DNA of 64,000 nt, taken from positions 247,042 to 311,041 of the forward strand of contig JANPWX010000064.1 of NCBI GenBank assembly GCA_024734555.1. Direction: 5' to 3'. Of this stretch, positions 23,811 through 36,683 are shown piece after piece; positions within the stretch are counted from its first letter, which is position 1; every line of letters begins with the position of its first letter. The notes beneath the pieces are model-generated. The model saw nothing but the letters and a program-made list of their open reading frames with translations. It ran no database searches and was not told the origin of the DNA. Both the position numbers and the translations under genes were made by a program. Source of the DNA: Trochalopteron elliotii. Its lineage: Eukaryota > Chordata > Aves > Passeriformes > Leiothrichidae.

Positions 23811-24405
23811 TCACAGAATGACAGAATAGTTAGTGTTGGAAGGGGTTCTGGGGATCATCTAGTCCAATCCCTCTGACAAGGCAGGATCGCCAAGAGCAGG
23901 TTACACAGGTGGGTTTTGAATGTCTCCAGGAAGGGAGGCTCCAGGACCTCCCTGGGCAGCTCATTCCAGTGCTTTGCCAACCTCAACATAAAGTTCTTCG
24001 TCATGACGAGGTGGAGCTTCACGTAAACTAAAACTAGTTTATGGCCACTACTCCTCTTCTCGTCACTGAGCACAGCTGAAAAGAGTCTAGAACCATCCTC
24101 TTGACACCTGCCTTTGAGATATTTGTATGCCTCAGTGTTCTCTGACTACACAGGCCCAGTTTCCACAGTGTTTCCTTATAAGAGAGATGTTCCAGGCCCC
24201 AAATGATCTTTGTGGCCTCCTGGGGACCCTCTCCAGAACCTCCTGGTCTTTCTTATACTGAGGAGCCCAGCACTGAACACAGCATTCCGGATGTGGCCTC
24301 ACTAGGGGTGAGTAGAGGGGCAGGACCATGTCCCTTGACCTGCCAGAAATGCTTTTCCTAATGCACCCCAGGATACCATCAGACCTCCCTACATAATTTG
24401 GCAAA
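23811..24405 (-). mobile_element. CR1 LINE, 5'-truncated, 3' end at left
   Basis: Read on the minus strand, this is the C-terminal end of CR1 ORF2 and its 3' UTR. The left edge carries the inverted terminal octamers (TCACAGAATGACAGAATAG), followed by the common 3' UTR phrase GGGGATCATCTAGTCCAATCC. Two minus-strand frames give typical CR1 C-terminal sequence. One (24132-24410) has GILGCIRKSISGRSRDMVLP, then a LVRPHPECCVQ block; the other (23855-24073) has AKHWNELPREVLEPPFLETF. A frameshift separates them and stop codons occur, so the copy is dead. About 0.6 kb of a ~4.5-kb element remains, typical of incomplete target-primed reverse transcription. Confidence 0.93.
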
Positions 24406-25190
24406 AACATTTGTCAAAACCAATAATCCACTAGAGTTGACATTTTGAATTGTCTTTTTCTATATGACAGTCTTTATAATTCCTTGGTTAACTCACAAAA
24501 GATTTATCCTTAAAAAGTAATAAAAGAACATGCTATCTACTGAATGCATTTATTATTGGTATATTTCATAACTTTCTTTTAATGTAAGAATTATATTTGT
24601 AAGTGTGCAAGCATGAAATAAGACATGATTATATGAAAACACTAGGGTTTGTGAGATCATGCTAACTGGATTAAAGAAACAGAAATGTCTGATGTGAGAT
24701 AAACCTGTTTCAGTATCAATTTCCATTGCTGACAGATCTTGCTCAGTTTCCAAAACTGTTTCCTACTTCCATATCACATCACTGAATGAAACTGTCAATT
24801 AATTTTGAAATTTTCCTTCTTCCATTTTTAATTACATTAAATAAAACTATCAATATGCTACCTATCACAGAGGAATTGGAACTGTTAACATTTTAAAGTT
24901 TGCTTGTGAAATTTATGTATATTTACTTCTTACTCTAGCAGAAGAATTTAAATATGTTCTACTATGGGTCTGCAGCAAGTCAGAAACTTTGACACGATAT
25001 TGTGTAGCCATTGCAAAGTTTGAATATATGTGAAATATTTTCTTTACCTCTGTACTCCAAAATTGTTTCTGCAGTTATGATTTTGGCTGAGCATTGCATA
25101 ATTCCCTCCCACTCATACCTTCCCCTGGTCCAGAATCACAGCATTTCCTGTTCCTCATTTAAATCTGTTATGAGTTTGGTAAAAGTCTGT
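24406..25190. other. AT-rich intergenic stretch, nothing recognised
   Basis: No gene, RNA or mobile element recognised between the CR1 and the next LTR. Confidence 0.55.
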
Positions 25191-25195
25191 GAGAT
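25191..25195. repeat. Target-site duplication, left copy (GAGAT)
   Basis: GAGAT directly before the LTR; GAGAC follows its right end at 26250, one transition different. Confidence 0.65.
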
Positions 25196-26249
25196 TGTAG
25201 TGCCTTGACCCTGGCTGGGTGCCAAACACCTACCAGAGCTACTCTACCACTCCCTTCACAACTGGATGGTGGAGACAAAACATAATAAAAGGCTCATGGG
25301 TTGAGATAACATCTGGGAAGAGATCACCCACCAAACGCTGTCATGGATAAAACAGACTTGAGGATATTAATTGAATTCATTACTAAGAAAATCAGAGCAG
25401 ATTAATGAGAATTAAAATACATCTTAAACACACCTTTCCCTCACCCCTCCCTCCTTCCCAGTTCTACCTCCTTCCCACAGCTGTGCAGGCAGACAAGGAA
25501 TGGGGACTATGGTTAGTTCATCACTTGTTGTTTCTGCCTCCACTCAGGGAGAGGAGTCCTGCCCCTGCTCCAGTGTGGGGGCCCTCCCACAGGAGACAGG
25601 TCTCCATGAACTTCTCCAACATGAGTCCATCCCACAGGCAAAAGTCCTCCCCAAACTCTTCCACTGAGGTCTACTCTTCCCCAGGCTGCAATCCTTCAGG
25701 CACAGCCTGATCCACTGTGAGTCCCTCACAATGTCACAAGCCCTATCAAGAAACCTGCTGCAGCATGGGCTCCTCTCTCCACAGGTATGCAGGTGCCTGC
25801 TCAGAGCCTGGTCCAGCACAGGCCTCCCATAGATTCACAGCCTCCTCTCAAGCATCCACCTGCTCTGGTGTGGGGTCCTCCACAGTCTGCATGTGTGTCT
25901 CTGCAACCCCATGGTCCTACATAGGCTGCAGGGGAATCAGCTCTGGTGCTTGGAGCAGCTCCTCTCCCTTCTTCTCAACTGACCTTGGTGTCTTGCAGGG
26001 CTATTTCTCTCAAGTATTCACTTCACTCTTCTCTGGCCTCAATTACATCAGTGCAATAATTTGGGAGGTTTCTTCTTCTTAAATATGTTATCACAGAGGC
26101 ATTGGCACCATTTAAGATCGGCTTGGCCTTGGCCAGCAGGGGTCTGTCTTGGAGCTGGCTGGCATTGGGTGAAACTCCTGACAGCTTCTCACAGAAGCCA
26201 CCTCTGTAGCCCTCCCACTACCAAAATCTAGCCATGTGAACCTAACACA
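25196..26249 (-). mobile_element. Solo ERV LTR, about 1.05 kb
   Basis: On the plus strand it reads TGTAGTGCCTTGACC ... AACCTAACACA, flanked by near-identical 5-bp duplications (GAGAT/GAGAC). The sense strand is inferred to be minus. In that direction a TATA-like CATATTTAAG (plus 26079-26088) lies about 170 bases from the start, and U5-like sequence sits at the far end. The middle contains degenerate repeats built around phrases like CTCCA-GTGTGGG-TCCTCC-CA, spaced roughly 50-80 bases; such repeats occur in a widespread bird LTR family. Parts match 4890-5386 and 60740-61326, giving three family members here, all in the same sense. No internal sequence remains. Confidence 0.82.
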
Positions 26250-26254
26250 GAGAC
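26250..26254. repeat. Target-site duplication, right copy (GAGAC)
   Basis: Four of five bases match the left copy at 25191-25195. Confidence 0.6.
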
Positions 26255-29200
26255 ATTGCCTCAAGTCCTTCAAATATGCTTCAAGATACGCCAAAGTTTG
26301 CCTAGATTTGGCATATCTTAGCATCCTTACTCCTTCATGAATTGAAAAGCCTGGTTCAAAAGCCCCCCAGAGACTTATTTCTGTGGACCACTGACACAAT
26401 AAACCAGAAGCTTTCAAGGAACCATTTGGATCAGTCATATTGTTTTGTGCACAGTACCTGGGGAAATTTTAATGTACCACTTATTGACACAATTCAGAAC
26501 CATGTTAGACTACTAAGACTGTGCTTAAGGAGAATTAAGGCAATAAACCTGTACAAAATCCTAAGCTCAGCCTCTTAAAAATCCTCATTGAATTTTTTCA
26601 GCTAAAATTATTCACAATTTTGTGAGTGACCAGTTCTTTGTGTGAAGTAACTTGTTTTAAAGCATGTGCCTGCCACAACATAATCCTGAATGCCACTCTG
26701 GCACCATCTGGAGACCAAGAACTGTGTCACCCTTCAGGAGTAACTAAAAGATATCCAAGGATTTTGTGTCCCTTATTTGTCATCCAGAAGAGCACTAAGG
26801 ATACCATAAATAACCTGCCATGCTTAGGAGCACCAACCAGCTATCAGTGACTTGACAAACCTCTGTCTTTCTCCATAGTTTCTCCATAGTCTTACATTCA
26901 ACTCCTGCTTAGATTTCAGCAAGCACACAACTCCATGCTGCACGTGCCTGCAACAGCACTGGGATCAATGCCATTAGGTCAAAGTGATGGCAATACATAG
27001 GCATGACATGGCTGCCAGGAAGGACTACATTCATTACACAGCTGCTGTCACCTGCAGCTTGCTGTCTCCTGCAGACATAATCTTTGCACACTGATTTACT
27101 CACACTTTTCTTCAGAAACTGCTAAATCAAAGAAATTAGACAGACCAAACTTTCCAGCTTGAAAGTGTAAATACTTCAGCTTACCAAAGGAGTTTTTGAA
27201 GCAGATCTAGTAGCAGCTGGAGATCTGGGGCTTTCATGCTTCCTGTTGTGATACAAGGGATGCTACCTTGTGATGGAAGAGGAAGAATGAGCACTCTCAC
27301 CATTGGCTAGATTACTGTTTTGCTTACAGGTGCACAAGTTACAAGTTGTGAGCTGCAAGTAATGAATTAGAGAACTAGTAAGTTAGAAGCTTCAAGAACT
27401 AAGCGATGAGTTAGTGAATTCACTTTAGACTAGTGTGGACAAAAGGGACTGAGCACCTGCAGGTTGTGTTCATTTTCTCTTCTAATGAGCTCATATAATA
27501 GTTTGTTCCACAGAACACCTCACCTATAAATTTGAGAGATCCAAACAGACCATGACAATAGTCATCTTCCAGGGTTTAACTGCCATGCTCAAGTTCTCCC
27601 CTTATCTGGTGTAGCCACATAACCTGGGATCCAATTTTGCAGAAGAAACCCAAGTGGATCTTGCTTGATCTCCTGCTGCTTGACACAAAACTGGTTGGAC
27701 AACTGAAGGCTCGATAGCAACTGACAGTAGTTAAGAGTCAAACACAGAAGGTTGTTTAGAATTCCACTGCAGTCTGTCCTGGCTTTAGCATTAACCAACG
27801 TTTTCATCAAGAGTCTGAAGATTAAACAGAATGGCTTCCTATACTGTTTCTATTCCATTATTAAAATTATTGTATTTCTGAAAGATAAAGAAAAAAGGGC
27901 TGCACATATCTAGGCTAATATCATTAGAGTTCAAATACCCCTAACAAACAAGAAATTATCTACTGAAAAACAGGAAACAATTCACCATAAATAAAGGCAA
28001 GTTCCTATTCTTAGCAATAATTGAGTACACAAATGTAGGATGTACAGCATTTGAATGTGATAGCAGATCTTCAAAAAAAGATTTTAGGGATTACAATGGA
28101 TCACACACTGAACATCAGTGAATAATGGATAACGTCTTACACACAAGATAAACACATCCAGCCATGCAAAGATTTATAATTAGGAATATGGGAAGACAAG
28201 AGAAACAGTCTCCTTGCTCTGACTAACATGGATTAAGTTTCAGCTTGAATATGGGATCCAGGACACAGAATTTCAAGAAAGTGATAGCAATCTAAACATA
28301 AAAACATTAAGAGTCAATTAAAATGGAAAACTGTGGTTATTTAGTCAAAGTTACAACTAACTTGGAAGTGGCTTATGCTGCAGCAATAAATATTCATGGT
28401 GGACACTGGGAAAATCTTACTAAAAATGGAGGAGCAAAGCCCTTGAACAGATTGCATATTCTGAAGGGAGATATTCTGAACAGAGGATATTCTTAAGTCT
28501 TCTGTACTGGAAGCATATTAAAAATTGTTATAATAAATGCCTCTGTCAGAAAAGATATGATATATGTTACAGTGCCCATACGGGATGTGGCAGGTCATTC
28601 TAGCCTGTTCCAAATGTTAGAAACAAAGTACCACAAGGCTTCAAGGAAAAAAATATAATTTTGATTATTGTTTTTCTCATTGCCATTTATTTGTACTACA
28701 AAAGCAGCATTAATCATGATGATGTTTACTCAATTTTCATCCATTTATGATCCTTTTCCAAAGTCTATTTCTTCTCTTAATGAAGCAGGTTTTTTAAAAA
28801 AATCATGACAAGTCAAAAGATTAACAGACATGTAACATATTTGATAGTTAAGTAAGCTGTCTTTACATGCAACAGGAGGACTTTCAAAAATAAATCTATA
28901 AACATGTATCAGATTCAATATTCAATCTCCCAACAAGAGAACAAGAATATTTTATATTTTTGTACCCTTAAAGCTGTATATCAATATTATTAGGTTATAT
29001 ATTGTGTATATTCTCAGTATGGTTTCCTCAGCAACTATATTTTGGGTATCTTTGCTATAGCAACCAAAGATGATTGCTTATTTTACTGTTTCAATTAATA
29101 ATCCATGACCTGAACCATAAAAGCAATACTTAGATAACACATCTACAAAAGGCTAAATAAACATGTGTTACACAAGTGCAAGTTTTCTGAAAGAGTTATT

Positions 29201-30169
29201 ACTCTGGTATAGGAATAATACATACATACATCACTAATTAGACTCTGTATTTCAATGCTGAAAATAGAAACACTGGGCTCAATTCTAGTCTTATACAGAG
29301 GTGGGCACAACAGTGAGTTTTACAACATATGTGACAATCATCTATTATGTGAGAATCACATTATGTCAGAATCAACCCCTTTTATATGAAGCCAGGAGAA
29401 TGAATTTCCCAGTATGCCCTTCTGCTCCAGTCTTGCCCTCAACTGCATGACAACAAATCTATTAAGTCAAAGGATCTCTCTAAATTGAAATTGAATTTCT
29501 GACTTAAAACTCAGAAAACTGAAAGAGAATTGGGCCTCTGTCAATTTTGTTTGTAGAATTTCTAATCACACTTAGCTTATTGTTATGTAACGGGCAAAGT
29601 GAGTTTCCATAAGACTTCATAAAACTGGTAACAAAATATTCTCAATCAACAGCACTTTAGATTTCGGGATGGTAAGTACAAAAGCTGAATACATCTCTAA
29701 GTAAACATGTTTTTCTGCCTTTACTTTAAACAAATATAAAGAGTACCTAGATGATCTTAACCATTCTACAATTTCCACTTATATAAGAATTATTTTATAT
29801 ATATATATTTTTGCAGGTCTCTACATTTCAGCACTCTGTCATCTGACTATGAAGTAGCTCACAGATTTAATTATAAACACAAGTCTAGAAGCCTGGTTTA
29901 TGTTACCAGTCAGACTTGAACATTGTTTTCAGAAACTATATTTACACAACAAATACACAACTTATAATGCCCTTAATGCCCTTATATTGCATGCAAGTCA
30001 AATCATCCTCTCTTAGAAGTAAATGGTCAATCTATGTAATTTACCTCATGCATGGTCTGAGAATTAAAGCATCATAAATTTGGGAACTTATGCAAGCCTG
30101 AATATATGGCTTACTATAATAATTCCATCATTCTTTGATATACACATCAGGAACTCTTGAGGTAACAGA
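26255..30169. other. AT-rich intergenic stretch, no gene recognised
   Basis: No gene recognised. TTTCTCCATAG is directly duplicated near 26869-26890 and a TA run lies at 29796-29808. From 27800 to 30100 the sequence is very AT-rich, with almost no long frames. Confidence 0.6.
29796..29808. repeat. (TA)n microsatellite
   Basis: Six and a half TA units in a T-rich context. Confidence 0.8.
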
Positions 30170-30209
30170 AGGCAACAGGAAAACACCAAGGAAATATCTC
30201 AAATTACTT

Positions 30210-31075
30210 AAGGAGTGCTCCTCTAGGAAGGTAACACATCCAGGAGCCCAGCTGAGGTGCCTTTACACCAATGCATGGAGGATGGGCAGCAGGAAGAGTT
30301 TGAAGACATGGGATGCTAGAAAGTTATGACCGTGTTGCCATTATTGACATGTGGTGGGACAAATGACTGGCATGCGACTAGCAATGGCTGTGGACCGTTC
30401 AGAAAAGACAGAGGAGGAGATGTGGAGGGGTTGCCACCTCTCTTGATGTGAATGAGGTGAAATGTGTGAAGACTTGTCTCTGAAGAACAGCCACAAGCAG
30501 TTCAAAAGCCTGTGGGTAAGAACCAGAGACTGAGGCACATTCTGTGTCTACTACAGGCCCCTGATCAAGGGGAATCTACTGACAAAGCCTTCTTGCTCCA
30601 GCTACAGAAGGCATTGTGTTTGCAGGTTCTTGTCCTGCTGGGGGACTTCAAACACCCCAACATCTGCTGGGAAAGTTTCACAGCAAGGAGTAGGCAATCC
30701 GGGAGACTCCTGGAATGCATGGAGGGTGACTTCTAAAGCCAGGTAAGAGGCAGCCCTAGCAGAGAGAATGTGTTCCTGGATCTGATGGTCACCAACATAC
30801 CTGAGCTAAGCAGCGACATGCAGCTTGGAGGCAGCCTGAGTTGCAGTGATCATGCATTGGTGGAATTTGTAGTCCTGAGGGATATGACTCAGGTATATAG
30901 TACAGTAAGGCCCCTGAACTTTAGGAAAGCAAACTTCCAGCTCTTAAAGAACATAGTCAATAGGATCCCCTGGGAGATTGACCTCTGGAACAAGGGAGTA
31001 GATCAGAGCTGGCAGGTCTTTGAGGAAGTTTTCCATAGAGCACAAGAGGTAGAAATGACCAGGAGCACAAAATAG
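30210..31075 (+). pseudogene. CR1 ORF2 endonuclease domain, broken
   Basis: Fragments of the APE-type endonuclease that nicks target DNA for CR1 retrotransposition. Pieces lie at 30210-30329, 30512-30736 and 30770-31075, separated by stops and shifts. The GDFN-type motif reads GDFK: the codon at 30650-30652 is AAA, so the usual asparagine is lysine. The terminal SDH motif is intact (about 30857-30865). The C-terminal part has the typical NFRKANFQLLKNIVNRIPWE block. The changed residue and broken frame make it non-functional. Confidence 0.88.
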
Positions 31076-31181
31076 GGCAAGGAAGGCAAAAACCTGGCAT
31101 GGCTGATTGAGAACCTGCTGGTCAAACTAAAGGCAAAGAAACAAACCCACAGGCAGTGGAAACAAGGACAGGTAACTTGAG

Positions 31182-32770
31182 ATGAGCACAGAGGTGAAGG
31201 TTGTTTGTGTAGGGAAGGCCAAGGAGAAGCTGGAACTGAACTTGACAAGGTACACAAAGAGTAACAGGAAGGGTTTCTACACATATGTTAACCAGAAAAG
31301 GAAGGTCAAAGAAGGTGTAAATCCCCTGATAAGCAATGCTGATAAACTAGTAATAACGGATAATGAGAAGGCTGAGGTACTCAACAGCATTTTTGCCTCA
31401 GTCTTCAACAATAACCTCTCTTTCCATGCTTTTGGAGTGGATGGACAGTGGGATGGGGACTGGGAAAGCAAAGTCCCTCCTCTGTAAGTAAAGATCAGGT
31501 CCATGACTACCCGAAGAACCTAAACGTACATAAATCTACAGGACTTTATTAGATGCATCCCAGAGTCCTGAGGGGATTGGCTAATGTAGTTGCCATGCTA
31601 CTCTCCATCATATTTGAAAAGTCATGGCAGTCAGGTGAAGTCCCAGGTGACTGGAAAAAGGAGAAACGTTGTACCCACCTTGAAAAGGGTAGAAAGAAGG
31701 ACCCTGACACCCACCTGTCAGCTTCCCATCTGTGCCTGGGAAAGTCATGGAACAGATCCTCCTAGAAGCTGTGTTAAGGCACACGAAGGACAAAGAGGTG
31801 ATTCGAGACACCAGCTGAGCTTGTCCAAGGGCAAGTCCCACCTCACCAACCTAATGGCCTTCTATGGTGGAGTGACTACACTAGTGAACAAGGGAAGGGC
31901 TACCAGCCATCTATCTGGGCTTCTGTAAAGCTTTTGCCATGGCACCCTACAATATTCTCTCTAAAATGGAGTGAGATGGATTTGATGGGTGGGGTATTAG
32001 ATGGATAAGCAATTAGCTGGACAGTCACATCAAGAGGGTAGTGGTCAATGGCTCAGTCTTCATGGCCATCAGTGACAAGTGCTGTCCCTCAGTGGTCAGC
32101 AATGGAACCAGTGTTATTTAATATATTCATTAATGACAGAGACAAAGGGTGCGAGTGCACCCTCAGCAAATTTGCAAATGACACCAAGCTGAGTGGTGCA
32201 GTTGACACACCTGAAGGATGGGATGCCATCCAGAGGGATCTGAACAAGTTCAAGAAGTGGGCTGGTAGAAATGTCATGAGTTTTAACAGGACCAAGTGCA
32301 AGGTGCTGCAGCTGGGTCAGGGCAATCCCTGTATCAACAGAAGGGATGAACAGATCCAGAGCAGCCCTGCCAAGAAGGACTTGAGGTGCTTGAGAGGCTG
32401 GACATGAGCAGGCAAAGTGCCCTGCCAGCCCAGAAAACACTTATATCCTGGGCTGCATCAAGAGCAGTGTGGCCAGCTGCTCAAGGGAGAGGATTCTGTC
32501 CCACTGCTCCACTCTGGTGACACCCCACCTGGAGTGCTGCATCCAGCTCTGGGGCCTCATCACAGGAGGGACATCAATCTGTTGGAGCGAGTCCAGAGGA
32601 GGTCACCATGGTGGTTGGAGCACGTCTCCTGTGGGGAAAAGCTGGGAGAATTGGGATTGTTAGGCCTGGAAAAAAGAAGGCTTTGGGGTGACATCATTTG
32701 GGGTTCCATTCCAGTACCTGAAAGGAATGCACAAGAAAGATGGAAAAGGACTTTTTACAAGAACCTATAG
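31182..32770 (+). pseudogene. CR1 ORF2 reverse transcriptase, broken
   Basis: Linker and reverse transcriptase of CR1 ORF2, which copies element RNA into DNA at the nicked target. In order: a linker frame (31182-31487, NEKAEVLNSIFASVF), the finger region (31553-31765), a further piece in another frame ending near 31928 (KGKSHLTNLMAFYGGVTT), the palm (32048-32407) and the thumb/C-terminus (32417-32770, GVLHPALGPHHRRDINLLERVQRR). The palm metal-binding motif, normally F/Y-A-D-D, reads FAND: the codon at 32177-32179 is AAT. Several stops and frame changes confirm a dead copy. Confidence 0.9.
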
Positions 32771-33030
32771 TTACAGAACAAGAGGCAATGTCTTCAAACT
32801 GAGACTAATTAGATGCTAGGAAGAAATTCTTTACTGTGAGGATAGTGAGGCACTGGGACAGGTTGCCCAGAGAAGCTCTAGATCCCTCATCCCGATAAGT
32901 GTTTAAGGCCAGGCTGGATGGGGCTTTGAGCAACCTGGTCTAGAGGAAGGTGTCCTTGCCCACAGTAAGGTGACTGGAACTGGATGATTTTTAAGGTCTC
33001 TTCCAACCCAAGCCTTTCTATGAGTCTATG

Positions 33031-33068
33031 ACTTGTTACGTTATGATGTTATAATGTTATGTTATGAC
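33031..33068. repeat. Degenerate TTATG-type repeat at the CR1 3' end
   Basis: Directly after the CR1 3' end comes a run of imperfect GTTATGA/GTTATAAT units. CR1 elements usually end in a few 8-bp repeats; here the units are 5-8 bp and AT-shifted, probably an expanded or decayed version of the terminal repeat. Confidence 0.65.
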
Positions 33069-36000
33069 AGTGCACCTGGTGAAGAGGCAACAAATGCATA
33101 CAATGCATAATATTATTTCTTGTAGAGAGCTAAGTTCTGAAGACAATACCTCCATGGAAAAATAATGGAAAAACACAGAATTCATTTAGCCACACAAACT
33201 TTTTTTTTTAGTCTTGGGTCTTGGCCCCATTGTCTTGTGCCTCAGTCTATTCACAGAAGTATCTTTCCTACCTCAAAACATGTAAGATCTCAAGTTATAC
33301 ATGTGGTACAGAAGTATCTGAAGGCGTGATGTGGTTCCATAAATAGGTACATTATTTTCCATGCCATTCAATATTAACTGTTTCCCAATTCAATTTGATG
33401 GGAATCCATGATTAACAAAATCACCCCTCTCCACATAAACCAGGGTTTCATAGCTTTAATGATCTTTGATGCTCAGATCCTAATGGAAATACTTCAGTTA
33501 TTCCATTTATTTGAAGAACTGAATAATTCTAAAACAGCCACTCTCATGTAGTCTTTTTTTACAGTAACTTTGCTGGTTGATGCTCTTTTTGACAATTACT
33601 CTGTGTTTTTCAAAGGTCAAACAACAGCCACCAGTTTCTTAAGACAACACGGGGATTTCTGAAGAGAACATTACCTCCTGAGTAATCTAAATAAAGGTGG
33701 AAATACAGATCAAAATCCTCATGTGCAGCTGCAGAAACACCCACTGAATTTTCAAAATACACCACCTATGTATACTTTTTATGAATGAATACATATGTTT
33801 TCCCTGGTTCGCAGCACCATCACATTAAATGCCAAGATGAGCTTATTGTTTATCATCAAATTTTCTAAGTGCTCTAAAATCCACATGCTGGCCTATATTT
33901 CCTTTAAAATCTCCAGACTTTAAGATACTTAGAATAGAATGTCTGAGCAAGCCACAATGCAGTCAAACACCGCAGTAAAAAAAAAAAGTGCATTCATAAT
34001 TTTTTCCTCCATACCCTGAAAAAATATGTCTTTGTCTCAAACTTGTATGTTGAGCTTTTTTGGGGGAAAACATTTTTTACAGTTTTTTTCATGGTTAAAG
34101 TCTGAATATCTACAAACTCCTGGTAAAGCTTATAAAAAAGCAGTTTCCATGAGCAATTGGCTATTTTAAAGGGAGCCTGGTGATTCTACTGCTGCGTGAC
34201 TCCCGTTAATGTGCATTAATAACAGACTATCTGTCAGATTCTGAGTTTGGATCCCCAAAAGTCTGGTTACTAGGAACATGTAAATCCCCATCTGTAGCAG
34301 TACATCTCTTCCAAAAATAATGATTCCAAGACTAAGACTTCTGATTTAAAACATGATGGGTAAGATTCATTGGCTATAATTTTAGGTATTTAAAAATTTG
34401 GACATCACAGTACGAGCTACTTATCCAATGACCAATGGACAGAAAAAGACATTTGTAAAAGAATATTTTCTCTTAACTCAAGAAGAAACTCTAGAAGTTG
34501 AAGTTGAAGAAGCTGAATAACTTCTAGAGAAGTTCATTTCCTCACTTTTGAGTAACTGATGACTGAGTTAAACTGATGCATCATTTTGGCACTGGTGAGG
34601 TGAAGAGGAAAAGGCAGACACACGCCAGAGGAAGATGGAGGAAACCAGAAGATGGCACAGTCCTTACGCAGGAAGTTATGCCTCGCTGGACAAAACTGAA
34701 GTGTTGCCAAGTGAGATGCAGCTACAACAGATATGGAGAAAGAATCAATATCAAACAGTGAGTTTTTTTCTCCAGATATCATTCTTAATAAAATGGCAAT
34801 CCAAGATTAGAACTTCTCCTGGATACCAGTGTTCTATCCTGTGTTTTGCAGATACCAGTATAACAGTAGGTATTGTCCTATACTTAAATAATTGAATCCT
34901 ATTTTCATTGCATTTTTGTTGGTATTTTATCTAGAAATTATTCCTTCTATTTCAAGATCAAAATTCTTCCACTTTTACTTGTAAATGGATTTAATCTTTC
35001 TTAATTAAAAACCCTCACCAAATTGTAAATGGTTCATTACACTGAAATGTCTGGACCAGAATTATAATTAAATCACCAAAGACAAAAAAAATCCAAAAGG
35101 AAGCTCTTCCAAAAAACACCATATTAGAACCTTTAAAGAAAAAGGAAAGGGATAGAAGACATCTTAGCAACAAATGTAGCAGATGAAGACCTCCTACACA
35201 TAGTGGTTACATTATTTTGAAATTAATTTCAACACTTTTAGATATTTCAGCATTAAATATTACCAATTCTAATTTTATTTTTCCCATTAAATAGTGTAAC
35301 TGACTTCTATAATCAGTTCCAAGAGGAACACATACATGTGGTTTGAGACTGAGCTCTTTGCATAATGCATGCATTTGTGCTGGTTTTCACACTCTAGTAA
35401 TTATCAAGAAACTTGCCAATGTTAACCTTCCTTCTTGCCAAAAGCCCTGTTCTAGTAGTAATCAATCAACACTTGCTCAACAGTAGATTAAGTTCCACAG
35501 AAACATTCAAAATACGACACAAAGTATATGAATATACTTATGAGGAAATTGCAGACACTGTTTTCATACTTAACTGCATGATTCTTTTCCTGTTTTACCT
35601 TAGTAAATATGACAATGGTAAAAATAATGCCTTGAATTCTGCATTAACAAAAAAACCCCATTGAATTATAATTGGTGATAAGCAGGCAATTAAACCTTTG
35701 AAATCAATTCCTTCAGAGTGAGGAAGTAAACACAAGGGCGAAAATCAGCAAATGCTTTCCAGGCAACAAAAGAAATGTCTCCAGTTGAAGGATGACCTCT
35801 TTAGGGCTATAGAGATTTGGGCTTACCCAAAGTATAATAGAAAATGCTAAAGAAGAAGATACAAAAAAGGAGGTCACCAACTTCCAAATTAGCTATTGGA
35901 CAAAAAGCCACTGAGCTGAACTGTGAAGAGTATAGTTTCAAATGGAGATCCTAGACTAAGAAGCATGGACAAAGACACCTACAGTCTTGAAACAAAATGC

Positions 36001-36683
36001 CTGTGTCTTTTGAATACTGGGCATTTCTTCCTGTTAATATATAAGTATATACAAACCATCAATTAAATTTTGGTATATCAACAGTTATGATCCTGTGGGA
36101 AAAAATAAATATATAAGAAATAAATATAGACTTAGGAGGGTTGTGATTTTTCTTCTGGTTTTATTGCCAGATAATGAATAACCACTAGAAAATTCAGAAA
36201 ACCTGACATAGCTTGCATAATAACTTAAATAAGTGCTCTGATGATATTATGCAGAGAAGTAACAGCTTGCTAGTATTCAGGACTGATTGAGCTTAACAGG
36301 CAAAGCTTAACTTAAACAAGAAGCAAGAACAAGGTAATTGCCATTTGATTTACCTGACAACATGAAACATGAGAAGTACAATGGAAAAGTTCTTAAACAA
36401 ATACTGAAACATGTAAAAGTGAACATTCAAAAGCATATGTATACAAACTTCAGAGAATGAAAAACAACAAAGAAAATGCAGAAAATTCTAGCAAGTTCAA
36501 GAGATATCTCTATCTGGTTTGAAATACACACAGTTCCCAAAGACTCAAGGTAGTATAAGGAAACAAATTTTAAAACTTTTTTAGCTTCTAACAGAGCACA
36601 CCAGTAGTAGTATCTATGTCAGAATTGCACAGCTGAGGCACGCACCTTCAGCAGCTGTAAATTACTCTGAAAAAATAGCCCTA
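33069..36683. other. AT-rich intergenic stretch, no gene recognised
   Basis: No gene established. The segment 34570-34760 is more purine- and G+C-rich, open in more than one frame, and followed by a good splice-donor-like CA|GTGAGT at 34757-34764. I found no convincing acceptor and no protein family, so no exon is called. Confidence 0.5.

Larger units (their letters stand above)
30170..33030 (+). mobile_element. CR1 LINE, 5'-truncated, about 2.9 kb, largest element in the window
   Basis: A contiguous, inactive CR1 copy on the plus strand. In order it holds the start of the ORF2 endonuclease (PGAQLRCLYTNAW near 30246), the endonuclease core (VLLGDFKHPNICW near 30630), its SDH catalytic end (GGSLSCSDHALVEF near 30825), the linker (NRKGFYTYVNQKRK), the reverse transcriptase from the finger region (FEKSWQSGEVPGDWKK at 31613) to the palm and thumb, and the 3' UTR ending near CTATGAGTCTATGA. 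Stops and frameshifts break ORF2 into at least seven pieces. Missing are ORF1 and the 5' UTR. The left edge is the point where CR1 similarity fades; no target duplication was identified. Confidence 0.93.

Noticed and set aside
25405..26082. Frames of about 90-120 codons within 25405-26082
   Set aside because: They lie inside an LTR with G+C-rich degenerate repeats; LTRs of this kind are non-coding.
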